Assembly (NCBI GenBank): GCA_003427395.1
Contig: BFEA01000492.1
Span: forward strand, 56,761-96,783
From: Chara braunii
Taxonomy: Eukaryota; Streptophyta; Charophyceae; Charales; Characeae
Reading direction: 5' to 3'
Length of the DNA stretch: 40,023 bases
How positions within the stretch are numbered: position 1 is the first letter of the stretch; each line of letters opens with the position of its first letter. A program made the translations under genes and the position numbers. This document shows, in pieces, positions 10,141 to 18,857 of this stretch. Under the pieces are notes generated by a model, which saw nothing but the letters and a program-made list of their open reading frames with translations, made no database searches and was not told the DNA's origin.

Positions 10141-10238
10141 AGAGGGAGGGAGGGAGGGAGGGAATGAGGGAATCCATTCTCTTTTCTTCTTCTTCTTCTT
10201 CTTCTTCTTCTTCTTCTTCTTCTTCTTCTTCTTCTTCT
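10141..10238. repeat. (GGGA)n and (CTT)n microsatellites
   Basis: GAGGGAGGGAGGG-type units at 10141-10162 are followed by a CTT run at 10185-10238. The CTT run read on the minus strand gives a polyglutamate or polyarginine frame, which I treat as spurious. Confidence 0.95.
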
Positions 10239-10370
10239 CGCCATTGAGAGAGATAAGAGTGAAGTTTGACATGGATATTGGGGAGCATTGCTCCTGTTGA
10301 CTGAGATCGGCAGCCTTGTTGTTGAAGGCATTCAGGAGGAGAGAGAGTGAGTTGAGAAGGGATTATTATT

Positions 10371-10474
10371 TGGCATGACCATGTGATCGTTGCAGGAAAA
10401 GAATAAACGACGTGGTGGTGGTTGGCATGACCATGTGATCCTTGCTGGATACGAATAAACGACGTGGTGGTGGT
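10371..10474 (+). repeat. 52-bp tandem duplication
   Basis: Two units (10371-10422 and 10423-10474) begin TGGCATGACCATGTGATC and end ACGACGTGGTGGTGG. They differ at only a few positions. No coding or RNA feature is associated. Confidence 0.92.
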
Positions 10475-10924
10475 AGGGAGAGAGGGGGTGTTGAGGGGAG
10501 GTGGTGGCTAATGCATTTCGGGGAAACACTCTTGTGAGTGGTGACAATCCCACTCTTGCTGCAAAAGAACCACTTTTTGGAACCATGATTCCAGTACAGA
10601 GATGGGAGAGGTGGATGGTATGAAACTTACATCTGGGAAACATAACCGGGGGCGTAAGGTTGGTCGATGGCCGGGGAGATGGGAAGAGTACGATCTCCCT
10701 CCTCCCCTCTCTGCGTGTGCCGCTTCAGCAGCTTGGCTATAGATATCATGGTGGTTTGAACCATGGTGGACACTGCGAGCTCGCATCTCCATGGCTGTGA
10801 CTCTGATCGCTCCATGACGGTTACTGGAACCCTCTGGTCGCAACCAAACACATTCTCCACTGACCATCGTGGAGACTACCAGCCTGACGTCAGAACAACC
10901 GAACGCATTTTCGTCTTCATGTAA
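10475..10924. other. No gene recognised
   Basis: Two overlapping minus-strand frames of 77 and 119 codons run through this stretch without a recognisable domain. No repeat or RNA structure was noticed. Confidence 0.4.
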
Positions 10925-11000
10925 ACATGCACTTCACAGAGGGGAATTGAACCCACAACCTGCTGCCAAATAGACAGCCACCAGTGGCAAACACATTAAA
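10925..11000 (-). mobile_element. tRNA-like (SINE family 2?) fragment
   Basis: On the minus strand GGTTGTGGGTTCAATTCCCC (10941-10960) is a good box B/T-arm word, preceded by TTTGCCACTGGTGG, a weak box A. It shares the GTGGGTTCAAT box B with the 8.1-kb copy. It is too degenerate to call a tRNA gene. Confidence 0.35.
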
Positions 11001-11212
11001 GTTGATTAAACAAATCCACGTCGGCATCCCCCCAACAATAACCAACCCTCACATAAGAGTACAACAATACATCGCTCTTATAAAATGCACAAGAAATTGA
11101 AGAAAAAGAACCCCTCGATTTTTCTAAGCTTTGCTTTTCTGTTTTCCCCTTTGCTTAAAAGGGCAATGGCCTTGAGATATCACCACTGAACACCGGTGCC
11201 AGGTGATTCAGA

Positions 11213-11302
11213 TTATTCGATTCCGTTCATCTGGTTGCATCTGGATTCAAACTCCGGCCTGTATTTTAATAGTTCATGGGTCTACCAACTGAGCTAGGCC
11301 CA
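11213..11302 (-). mobile_element. tRNA-derived SINE-like copy 2
   Basis: The minus strand starts GGGCCTAGCTCAGTTGGTAG (box A at 11281-11296), then CCCATGAACTATTAAAATAC, then box B GGAGTTTGAATCC (11243-11255) and AGATGCAACC. It aligns over its length with the copies at 9374-9476 and 14176-14262. An acceptor-stem partner is missing, so SINE is preferred to tRNA gene. Confidence 0.68.
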
Positions 11303-11325
11303 TTGGCATCCTTCAGCTTCGAACC

Positions 11326-11388
11326 TTTTTTCTTTTTCTTTTTCTTTTTCTTTTTCTTTTTCTTTTTCTTTTTCTTTTATTTTCTTTG
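11326..11388 (+). repeat. (TTTTTC)n microsatellite
   Basis: About ten hexamer units. It forms the polypyrimidine tract upstream of the exon-like module at 11414. Confidence 0.95.
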
Positions 11389-11413
11389 TTCTTATTTTTT
11401 CCTTTTTGTAAAA

Positions 11414-11483
11414 CAGGTCCTTATGGTCCTGGATCCATTCCCATTCTGGGGAGCATCAGTCCGGTTCCTACTGCCCCGTCAAG
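11414..11483 (+). repeat. Exon-like module, copy 2
   Basis: Plus-strand partner of 7291-7358. It begins after a pyrimidine tract and CAG, holds the core ATTCTGGGGAGCATCAGTCC, and homology fades at GTCAAG followed by TAAAAA (a GTAAAA donor-like word overlaps the end). The frame MVLDPFPFWGASVRFL is open and matches that of copy 1. An exon of a duplicated gene is possible, but no neighbouring exon was recognised. Confidence 0.5.
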
Positions 11484-11939
11484 TAAAAATTTGAATACAC
11501 CTTCATAGTACACACTCACGCTTCCTTCCGTATGGCTGAAGGAACCCTGATCAGCATTGATTACTCCCTCTGTAGGAGGGAGGAGGATTGACTGTCAGCT
11601 TGCCTATCTCTGCGTTCCCTCTCAAGTTCCTTCCACATGGAAACCTGTCAGCTATAACAATTAATGCAAGGACAGCAGAAATGAACACAGATTGGATCTT
11701 GGCCTGCCTCATGTGGCTCTGACGTCTTGTTGTTCGGGCCTGTGCTCGCTGTTTAAGCCCTGTCGGGTGGCTGAGTTATGCCAGTCTTTAAGCTTCTAAG
11801 TTTTTTGTTTTATTTTTAAACAAAGCAGGAAAAAAACCTTAGAAAAGGGAATCCCTCTGTGCCTTGATGCCAGGTGAATCACACACAGATGTTCCGAATG
11901 CCATTCATCAGCAAAAGACTGTTGAAAAGAGGGGGGGGA
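11484..11939. other. No gene recognised
   Basis: Unique-looking sequence without a recognised domain, RNA gene or clear repeat. Confidence 0.4.
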
Positions 11940-11940
11940 N

Positions 11941-12020
<80 letters not shown>
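11940..12020. repeat. (CT)n(CA)n compound microsatellite
   Basis: CT units 11941-11960 pass directly into CA units 11961-12020. One undetermined base (N) at 11940 suggests an uncertain base call at a repeat edge. Repeat-encoded frames through it are ignored. Confidence 0.97.
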
Positions 12021-12021
<1 letters not shown>

Positions 12022-12686
12022 CTATGGCGCCCGGCAACATCCACTCCTTCCTATCGCTCGCTGCCTGTCCACCTCACTCAACGCTTGGTAGCACTGAGCT
12101 GTAGCACGGCTTCTGCAGCAAAGCCTGTGTTGACGCCTTGCTGCCACTGGTCTTTTGTGCTTCACTGTGGTTGCCAGTCTAAATTTTCTGGTACCCATTG
12201 TGTCGATGCCTTGCTGCTACCAGCACTTTTTGTACTTCGTTGCAGTCCCCAATCTTGGCCTTTTCTGGTACCAGCTCCCTCTGCCGGCCACGGTTCCGGT
12301 GGTGTCTCTGACTTTTGTGGGACTGATCTGCCAACTGGGGTGGACCTACTGACTGACGGACAGAGTGGACCAGCAGACTTCCTGGATCCTAACCCATCTA
12401 CCAAACTCGACCTAACTTACCCTACCGGATTGATGGGTACCATGGTCCATGGGACGCTGGACTTCGGGGCCGGTACTTGGATTTCAACACTGAGGCGCAT
12501 AAAAATCCTTTCAAATTTCAATCCTTTTATTCCTGTGTGCCCTGGTGTTCTGCACGTTTGCTGACCTCTCCCCTTCTCCAAGGAGCATGGCAAATGCCGT
12601 TCCAGCTCCCTCAACTTGCTGACCTTCCTGCATCCATTGCTGTTCATCGTTATTGGACATGTTATTCGACTTTTGGTGGCATGCAG
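12021..12686. other. Possible intron or intergenic sequence
   Basis: No domain is recognised in any frame. The stretch ends in CATGCAG, a plausible splice acceptor for the IQ-motif exon at 12687, so part of it could be intron. Confidence 0.35.
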
Positions 12687-12800
12687 AAAGAGGAGGAGTA
12701 CAAGAAAATGCTGAATGACTGTGCCACAAAGATCCAGCGCAGATGGCGGAAATGGCATGCAGAAATGCTTGCTGCCAGAAAGAAGAAGAAGAAGAAGAAG
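12687..12800 (+). CDS. Candidate internal exon with IQ motif
   Basis: A 114-bp segment with an acceptor-like TGCAG before it and a strong donor (AAG then GTGAGA) after it at 12801. It is exactly 38 codons, phase 0 on both sides. The peptide begins KEEEYKKMLNDCATK, contains an IQ motif (KIQRRWRKWHAEM), and ends in a lysine run (ARKKKKKKK). IQ motifs bind calmodulin or EF-hand light chains. The acidic lead-in, single IQ and lysine tail resemble the C-terminus of IQ-domain axonemal proteins such as DRC9/IQCG, a family needed for motile cilia; that match is only by impression. It is the best candidate for host-gene coding sequence in the window. No other exon of the gene was recognised, so it could be an isolated or captured exon. 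Confidence 0.5.
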
Positions 12801-12874
12801 GTGAGATCACCACAGACGCCAGCAACAAACTGTACAAATCACTTTGCGATGCCTTTGTTCTTAGCAATTGCTGT

Positions 12875-13011
12875 TGATTTGATGGAAGACAACTCTTCTC
12901 CTCTTAAAAAAACACTGTATTCAGGGGGGAAAAAGTGAAGTGATTTGATAGAAGACGAGTCCTCTCTTAAAGCACCGCGGTATTCACAGACCAAAAAAAA
13001 AAAAAAAAAAA
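12875..13011 (+). repeat. Degenerate 66-bp tandem repeat and A19
   Basis: TGATTTGATGGAAGAC at 12875 and TGATTTGATAGAAGAC at 12941 begin two related units (both continue to CTCTTAAA and GTATTCA). The second unit ends in an A19 run at 12993-13011. It may be the tail of a small retroelement. Confidence 0.75.
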
Positions 13012-14175
13012 CAGCGCCAATGTTAATGACGCAAGCAATTTCTGTGGACATAGAATGGCTGATTCTATGGACCATCACGAATACCAACACCCATCTCCAC
13101 TTCCACCCTCACAATTAAGACCCCAAAGAAGGGGGGAAAAAAAGAAAGGAAAGAACAAAGAACCAACAAGAAGACGACGAAGAAGAAGAAGATAAAGAAG
13201 CCCCTCCCCGCTCCCCTTGTCACACAACCAGAGGGGTCACCGACGTCAAAATAACATAGTCGGTGCCTCGTCGGCACATTTCTTTTTCCAGCACCATGCT
13301 TCAGCTTATGTGCATCGACATCCTTGCGCTCTGTGTGCACTTCCTACCTACGTTTGCGCACATGGTCTGGGCGATTTGTTCGTTTGTCGAGGGCCTCTGC
13401 TCATCCCCTGCCAACCAGCCGGCCCGTGTGCAATTTGTTCATTTGTTCTTGGAATCACTGACCAAACTGTAGTAGAAGATTGTGAAAAATCAGTGAGTGG
13501 AAAAGGCACTCCCAGGCAACAGCCAAGAGCCTGCTCATCCTACCTACCAACCAGCCGCCACATACGAATGCCGTAAATGGGCCCATTCGTGCTGTCAGCA
13601 GTTCCCGTACTGGCTGCTGCTATTTATAGAACCTTATTGCCCTGCCCTGCTGCCTTACCGTCGACCTCTCGTCCAAATAGAAGCCATTTATCTAAAGATC
13701 TATCTGACTGCATTCGGTACAACTTTCAGGCCACGTACAGTGATAATTTATAACCACCATATTGGAGGGAACAAGCCAGTTCCAACCATATATGGAAAGC
13801 TACATATCACTTCATAATAATGCCAGGACCACGCTGCCCGCTGTGCTACACTGACCATGTCCAGCAGTCATAATACCTCGCCTTTTCCTTTTTCACCCCC
13901 CGCCTTTCTCTTGCAGCTTTTACCTCGGTGAATTCTCACCATTACCCCCACCCCCACCAACATCTTCTCTGCCTGCGCATACACATAGATCTCCGCATAT
14001 CAAACAGGCAAAACAAACAAACAATCCTCCCATCACGGTCCCACCCTCCTGTGAGTGGACTTCTTCACTGCATAACGGTAGCAGCGCCAACCGGGGACGA
14101 ATTCTTCCATTGCTGTATGAATGCCATCAACATCGTCTTCCCACCGTTGATCTATTTCTGGGCAGTCCATCCAAC
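13012..14175. other. No gene recognised
   Basis: Includes a purine-rich stretch (about 13127-13200) and AT/GC-mixed sequence with only short unrelated frames. ATTTGTTCGTTTGT and ATTTGTTCATTTGT near 13376 and 13434 are a small direct repeat. No domain is seen. Confidence 0.4.
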
Positions 14176-14262
14176 GAGCCTAGCTCAGTTGGTACACCAG
14201 CAAACTGTTGAAAATACAAACCCCCTAGTTCGATTCGAATCCAGATAAGAGCCCATGACCAG
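14176..14262 (+). mobile_element. tRNA-derived SINE-like copy 3
   Basis: Plus-strand GAGCCTAGCTCAGTTGGTAC (box A at 14181-14196), then ACTGTTGAAAATACAAACCC, then TTCGATTCGAATCCAGAT (box B around 14232-14242). It aligns with the two minus-strand copies but has a 4-5 base insertion at box B. An intact tRNA is ruled out by that insertion and the missing acceptor strand. Confidence 0.62.
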
Positions 14263-15342
14263 AAAATAGTCAGCCAATTGCTTCGCTTGGGGGGGGCAGG
14301 AGAGGGGAACGAAGAAGATTTGAGACCGAAAAAGAAGGAAGAAAAAGGAGGACCATCAACAACCACCCACCCTGCGCAGTAGCTTGCCATGCTAACCTCG
14401 GCAAGAGCACATACAATCCCAAAAAAAAAAAACAGCACATACAAGCCAGGCAATTTTGGACTATCGTCGCCAACGACGTTTGCAATGGAGCATCTTCAGC
14501 GAAGAATCACAGATAACGGACCATGGCCAGAAACTCAGAAAACCGGGAGGAAGGGGAGGCGGGGGGGGGGAGGGAGGAGGGTCCATCCCCACCAGGAAAC
14601 TTGCCCTACCCCAGAGCACCATCAGTCGTAGTACACAGCAACCTCCACCCCTTGTTTCTGTGATCTCTAAATTAAATGAAGAAAAGGGGGGTTTGGGAGG
14701 CAGAGAGGTGGGGGGGGAGAAAGAAAGACTTAAAGTGCAAGTGCAATTCATCTGGATTGTTTCCTGGGAAAGTGGTTGTCGTTGATCTGGATCAGTTTTG
14801 GTGCGATTTCAGTCGGACTCTATTCTGCTGCGTTTGCTGAGTGTGCTGATAATGTGTGTAGGTCCGTGTGCTTGTCGGTGGAAGTCTGAGTCTGTGTCCC
14901 TGTGCCAACTCCGTTTTGTGTGCTGAGTTTCTGTATGTCGGACAGAGGTTGGTAGGATGGCGAATAGGTGTAGATACAGGGACAGAACTGAAATTTGGTG
15001 TTGAGAGGACTTACCGGAAATTCTAGGGAGGCCGAAGACAAACGTAGAAATTGGTAGAATACTAGAATTTGCAAGAGACCCGGTTGGGATTTTCCAGCAA
15101 CTAGGAGAGACCTTAGAATATACCAGGTAGGATAGCAGGTAGATGATGGTGTGGGCATGTATCAGGTCAAGTTTAGGTCTAGGTACTCGTAGATAAGATA
15201 ACAGTCTGCAGACTCTGCACTGATGAAACCGGTAGGCCCGAGTCCACTAGTAGAGGCTGAGAAAATACTTGGGGTAGAAGGACAGGAGGCCAAGAGGCGA
15301 GAGTATATCGTTCAGCACAATGAGAGGGTCGGGCATTCATCA
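14263..15342. other. Unassigned repeat-like sequence
   Basis: Contains G-rich tracts (14288-14296, 14559-14571, 14709-14718). From about 14800 to 15300, word content (GGTAGGCC, GAGGCCGAAGACAAA, AATTGG, TACTCG/TACTTG) resembles 18240-18620. The two stretches may be diverged parts of one LTR or leader family, but they do not align cleanly by eye. Confidence 0.3.
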
Positions 15343-15456
15343 GGCAGTCATGCTTCTGTTCCATGTAGAGGGAGAAGGGAGGCAGAGGGAGTAGTATTTT
15401 CACCCATCATAGAGGGAGAATGGAGACATCTGGCAGTCATGCTTCTGTTCCACGTA
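15343..15456 (+). repeat. Short direct repeat, 89 bases apart
   Basis: GGCAGTCATGCTTCTGTTCC followed by A and TGTAG or CGTAG occurs at 15343 and 15432. The intervening bases include related GAGGGAGAA words, so an old tandem duplication of about 89 bp is likely. Confidence 0.8.
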
Positions 15457-15838
15457 GGAGGAGTTGATGGTGATGAAGAAGACCTCCACAGCTATGGAGG
15501 AGTAGGTGGAGAAGAGGGAGAGTGTCGCATGCCGATCAGAACCAAGAAGCGACCTCTCAGAGGCAATACAAAAATGGCGCAGCAGAAGACTGAAATACCA
15601 GGATCTGACTCAGTGAGGACAATGTCAGGACCTGACTGCAACCATCATCACACAACGTGAATGGCTCAGTGCAGCAAGCGTAGAAGATGTGCTGAGCCTG
15701 ACCGCATACACATAAGAAGATGGGGGAGAAGAGACGAAGGGTGGAGGAGATAGGGAGGATCAGCCACCATAGCCCGGTGAATCCAGTCTCCAATGTATCC
15801 CAATGTCACTTCTCATACAATGTCAAGTCGCAATGTCA
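15457..15838. other. No gene recognised
   Basis: A 145-codon plus-strand frame passes through 15223-15660 but has no domain or splice support. The rest is unassigned. Confidence 0.4.
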
Positions 15839-15839
15839 A

Positions 15840-15921
<82 letters not shown>

Positions 15922-15974
15922 NNNNNNNNNNNNNNNNNNNNNNNNNNNNNNNNNNNNNNNNNNNNNNNNNNNNN

Positions 15975-16068
<94 letters not shown>

Positions 16069-16087
16069 TGTGTGTGTGTGTGTGTGT
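15839..16087. repeat. (CT)n-(GT)n with assembly gap
   Basis: CT repeat from 15839, broken by 53 undetermined bases at 15922-15974, continuing as CT to about 16026 and then GT to 16087. The gap lies entirely inside the dinucleotide repeat, so its true length is unknown. Any reading frame crossing it is meaningless. Confidence 0.98.
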
Positions 16088-17327
16088 TTCTATTGTGTGG
16101 CTTCCGCGACCGTGTCGCAGCATGTTGCGTCGGAAGGTGTGCTTATAAACAACACTGTGAAAGAGCCCGCAGCCCAGGATGCCCATGGAAAAGAATGCTT
16201 ATAAAGCCCAGCTTTCAAAAGTCATGAAACGAAAAACAAACCGACCAGTGGTAAGACAAGTACAACAAGACAAACAAAGCGGCAAGGCTGAGGTCAAAAC
16301 ACAACACGGTACTTGGATGACACACCGGAGGAAAGAACAAAGGGTGGAGGGCAAGGGGGAGGCGGGCGGGCAGACAAACAGCACTAGGCAGAAGAATGAG
16401 GCGGTGGCAACAAGGCAACAAGACAGACAAAAGAACAAACAGCAAAAAAAACAAAACATGATAGATTGTTTCGTCGGAGTTGCACCGACTCATCAGGAGG
16501 CTGAACCCTCGACAATCTGCGGGAATCTCCGTATTAGATGGTTTGGGTCATGAACCCTTTGACCCTTGTTGAAGGCAGACTGTCCCCAAGTGGAACATAG
16601 CAGCGGGCGGCGACCCTGTGGAGCACCAGGCAGCACAGTAGAGGCAACACGGCTGCACAACGCCAAAAACGACTGCAAGGAAAGACATGGCACGCAGCAC
16701 AGAAACACGGAAGGCACGGCCAGAGAATGAGCAGCAAGGCAGCGGAGTAGTGAAGCGCAAGGCAACACCAACAACACAGCCACACCACACAGTGAACACA
16801 GCAATATGCAGAGAGCCACATGCGAAGCCAGCAGGACAGGCAGCAAGACGGCAGTGGTGTGCAGACGAGGCAGTCCACACATCCAACACGGAGCAAAGCA
16901 GCACATGACCTACTCACATCACGATTGAACCCTGCAGACTGTTGGTTCCCACCCCCCACTGAGCCAGAGAGTCACTCCGACGAGCATCCGTCATCACCTA
17001 CAGGCAACAGAGACATCCCCAAACTGAGCAGCCCCCATAAGAGTGCAGTAGGCACTCCAAACGAGGAACCACCGACTGTTCGGGACTACTTAAGGGTGCT
17101 CAGTTGGGTAAGAGAAAATACTTAGAAAAAGATCAAGGGAGAACAGACAACAACAAGAAAACAAACAAACATCTAACTCTGTGTGTGTGGGTGTGTGGGT
17201 GTGTGTATGTGTACCGCGCACTAACCTGGCAAAAGGTGTTGCCTTGATGCAGGTGCGGACGTACCGAAGACGAAGCTGGAACTATGGCGTCACAGGTAAC
17301 TCGCAGGTAAGTCCCCCTGGCATCCGC

Positions 17328-17328
<1 letters not shown>
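16088..17328. other. No gene recognised
   Basis: Both strands have long frames (up to 141 codons on the minus strand at 16493-16959, cysteine- and leucine-rich; 124 codons on the plus strand), overlapping one another in several frames. This reflects low stop density, not a coding signal. A G/T-rich stretch lies at 17178-17213. Confidence 0.4.

Positions 17329-17414
<86 letters not shown>
17329..17414. repeat. (CT)n microsatellite
   Basis: Forty-three CT units without interruption. Confidence 0.98.
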
Positions 17415-17416
<2 letters not shown>

Positions 17417-17460
17417 CTCCAGTGCAACTGCAGCGCCTGAGCTCCTGGCCTCGCGCCCGC

Positions 17461-17518
17461 CGCTGAAGGCTAATGCTAACTGCGCCTGACGCTGAAGGCT
17501 AACGTTAACTGCGCCCAG
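17461..17518 (+). repeat. 29-bp tandem duplication
   Basis: CGCTGAAGGCTAATGCTAAC at 17461 and CGCTGAAGGCTAACGTTAAC at 17490 start two 29-bp units, each continuing TGCGCC. Confidence 0.9.
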
Positions 17519-17629
17519 CACGTCAAGTACTGAAGACTACCTCACCACTACCTGAGTATTCTCCCTACTACTGGGCAGACCAGCTAAAAGTAGTGCTGGT
17601 CCGACTGGGAGGCTGCTTCAACCAGTGTG

Positions 17630-17800
17630 TGGCGGCCAAAACTGAAAGTGGCTGGCGCCTAACCTGGCGCCAAAACTCGAAACAGGCCTGAAACGGCCTG
17701 GCACCTACTGAACCGGCATCCAAACGGAAACACAGGGTCTGGATGGCCCGGCACCTAACGGAGTGGCGCCGACACTGACTAGGGGCCTGGCGCTAAACAA
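17630..17800 (+). repeat. TGGCGCC word cluster
   Basis: Variants of CTGGCGCCTAAC (CTGGCGCCAAAAC, CTGGCACCTACTG, CCGGCATCCAAAC, CCGGCACCTAACG, GTGGCGCCGACAC, CTGGCGCTAAAC) recur about every 15-40 bases. This is a degenerate array with irregular spacing; GGCGCC is itself palindromic. Confidence 0.65.
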
Positions 17801-17989
17801 AACAATGTGACCAGGCATATCTGCTAAGTCTGGCCTAACTGGGCCTCTGAACGACACTGGGCCTCTAAACTGGTCCCCAGACTACACCTGCCAGTCCCCA
17901 TACAACTCCTACTCCTACAAGCAGGCCCTGCGGGGCCCGTGTGGAACTGTGAATGCCACACTCCCCCCTCCTTGAAAGACCAAGCCTAC

Positions 17990-18198
17990 CGGTGAGGGCG
18001 AAGCTGTCTGTCGGAGGGCCTGACCGAAGTCCGGGTGGGACGGGGAGGTTGTGAAGCCTCCTTTGCTAGTCGTCGCTTCTCGTAGCCAGCGTAGATAAGC
18101 GGTGTGGATGCTTCCCAGTCTGCTCGTGAGATCCATCGTGTGTCGCCACGGTCGCATTGCTTGAAAGTAACCTTTGTGATGACCCGCCAAAACATAGA
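17990..18198 (-). CDS. Candidate exon, unknown protein
   Basis: On the minus strand, GTTCTCAG before 18198 is a plausible acceptor and GTAGGC after 17990 a weak donor, bounding 209 bp. One frame is open throughout. It reads like real protein, with WRVITKVTFKQCDRGDTRW, WEASTPLIYAGYEKRRLAKE and a proline/arginine-rich end. No domain is recognised. A longer minus-strand frame (17915-18475, 186 codons) overlaps in another frame and looks like a shadow. It may equally be a remnant of a transposon protein. Confidence 0.3.
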
Positions 18199-18857
18199 CT
18201 GAGAACACTGCTGATTTCTGGGATTTGCCGCTGGAATGAATGCCTTGCTGAGATTCCCGCATTCTGCTGTGATTTCTAAGTTTGTGTGTGTGTGCGTGCC
18301 TGTCTGAGTGCTTGTCGGCTGAGTGTGTGTGTGACCCGCAAGGGTACTTGTTGGTTGAAACGCCCCTCAGGGCCGGTACTTGCCTGTGGCCGTGACTTTG
18401 AGGGTTGCAGCGGGGAAAACACTCAAGTAGCGGGGGTAGGCCCACAACATTTAGAACAGCGGGAAAAATACTCAAGTAGCAGGTAGGCCGGTACCACTCA
18501 AGTAGTGGTAGAAGTGTCGGGTACTGGAGGCCGAGCAGAAGAAGACAAAAATTGGCATTTTTAGAGGCCCAGTAGCAGTAGGTTAGAGGTAGGCCGGTAC
18601 CAGTCCAAGTAGCCTGAGTCTAGGGCCTGTCCGGATGATGGCAGAGCCTGCAATGATGTTTCCCTCCGAAAGGAAGGAGGTACCGGTTGCTGGGAGGCCG
18701 CTCGGCCTAGGAAGTCACCGCCCAACAGGCCAGTAGGCCGTAATATCTTCAGGAGGAGCAAGCAGCTCCTCCTCATTTGCGGTATGCAAGGATTGGCGAC
18801 ATGCTGCTGGAGCCAAGCACTGGACTTGGGAAGCGCTGCCTGGAGGAGAAGAGCAGC
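18199..18857. other. Unassigned sequence upstream of LTR A
   Basis: Contains repeated words CAAGTAG and GTAGGCCGGTACCA (near 18485 and 18591). It may be an unrecognised part of LTR A if the other LTR copy is truncated, or a separate repeat related to 14.8-15.3 kb. Confidence 0.35.

Noticed and set aside
10122-10331. Polyarginine/polyglutamate protein
   Set aside because: The frame is produced by the (CTT)n microsatellite at 10185-10238.
14176-14262. Functional tRNA gene
   Set aside because: Box A and B words are good, but box B has an insertion, the acceptor 3' strand is missing, and related copies exist nearby. SINE is the better reading.
15720-16227. Ser-Leu repeat proteins across the CT repeat
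   Set aside because: The frames are translations of (CT)n and (GT)n and cross undetermined bases.
16493-16959. Three overlapping minus-strand frames of over 100 codons
   Set aside because: Three frames are open together on one strand and another on the opposite strand, which reflects low stop density, not coding. The peptides have no recognised domain.
17915-18475. 186-codon minus-strand frame
   Set aside because: It overlaps the more protein-like exon candidate in another frame, and its own composition (His/Ser/Arg-rich) looks like a shadow.
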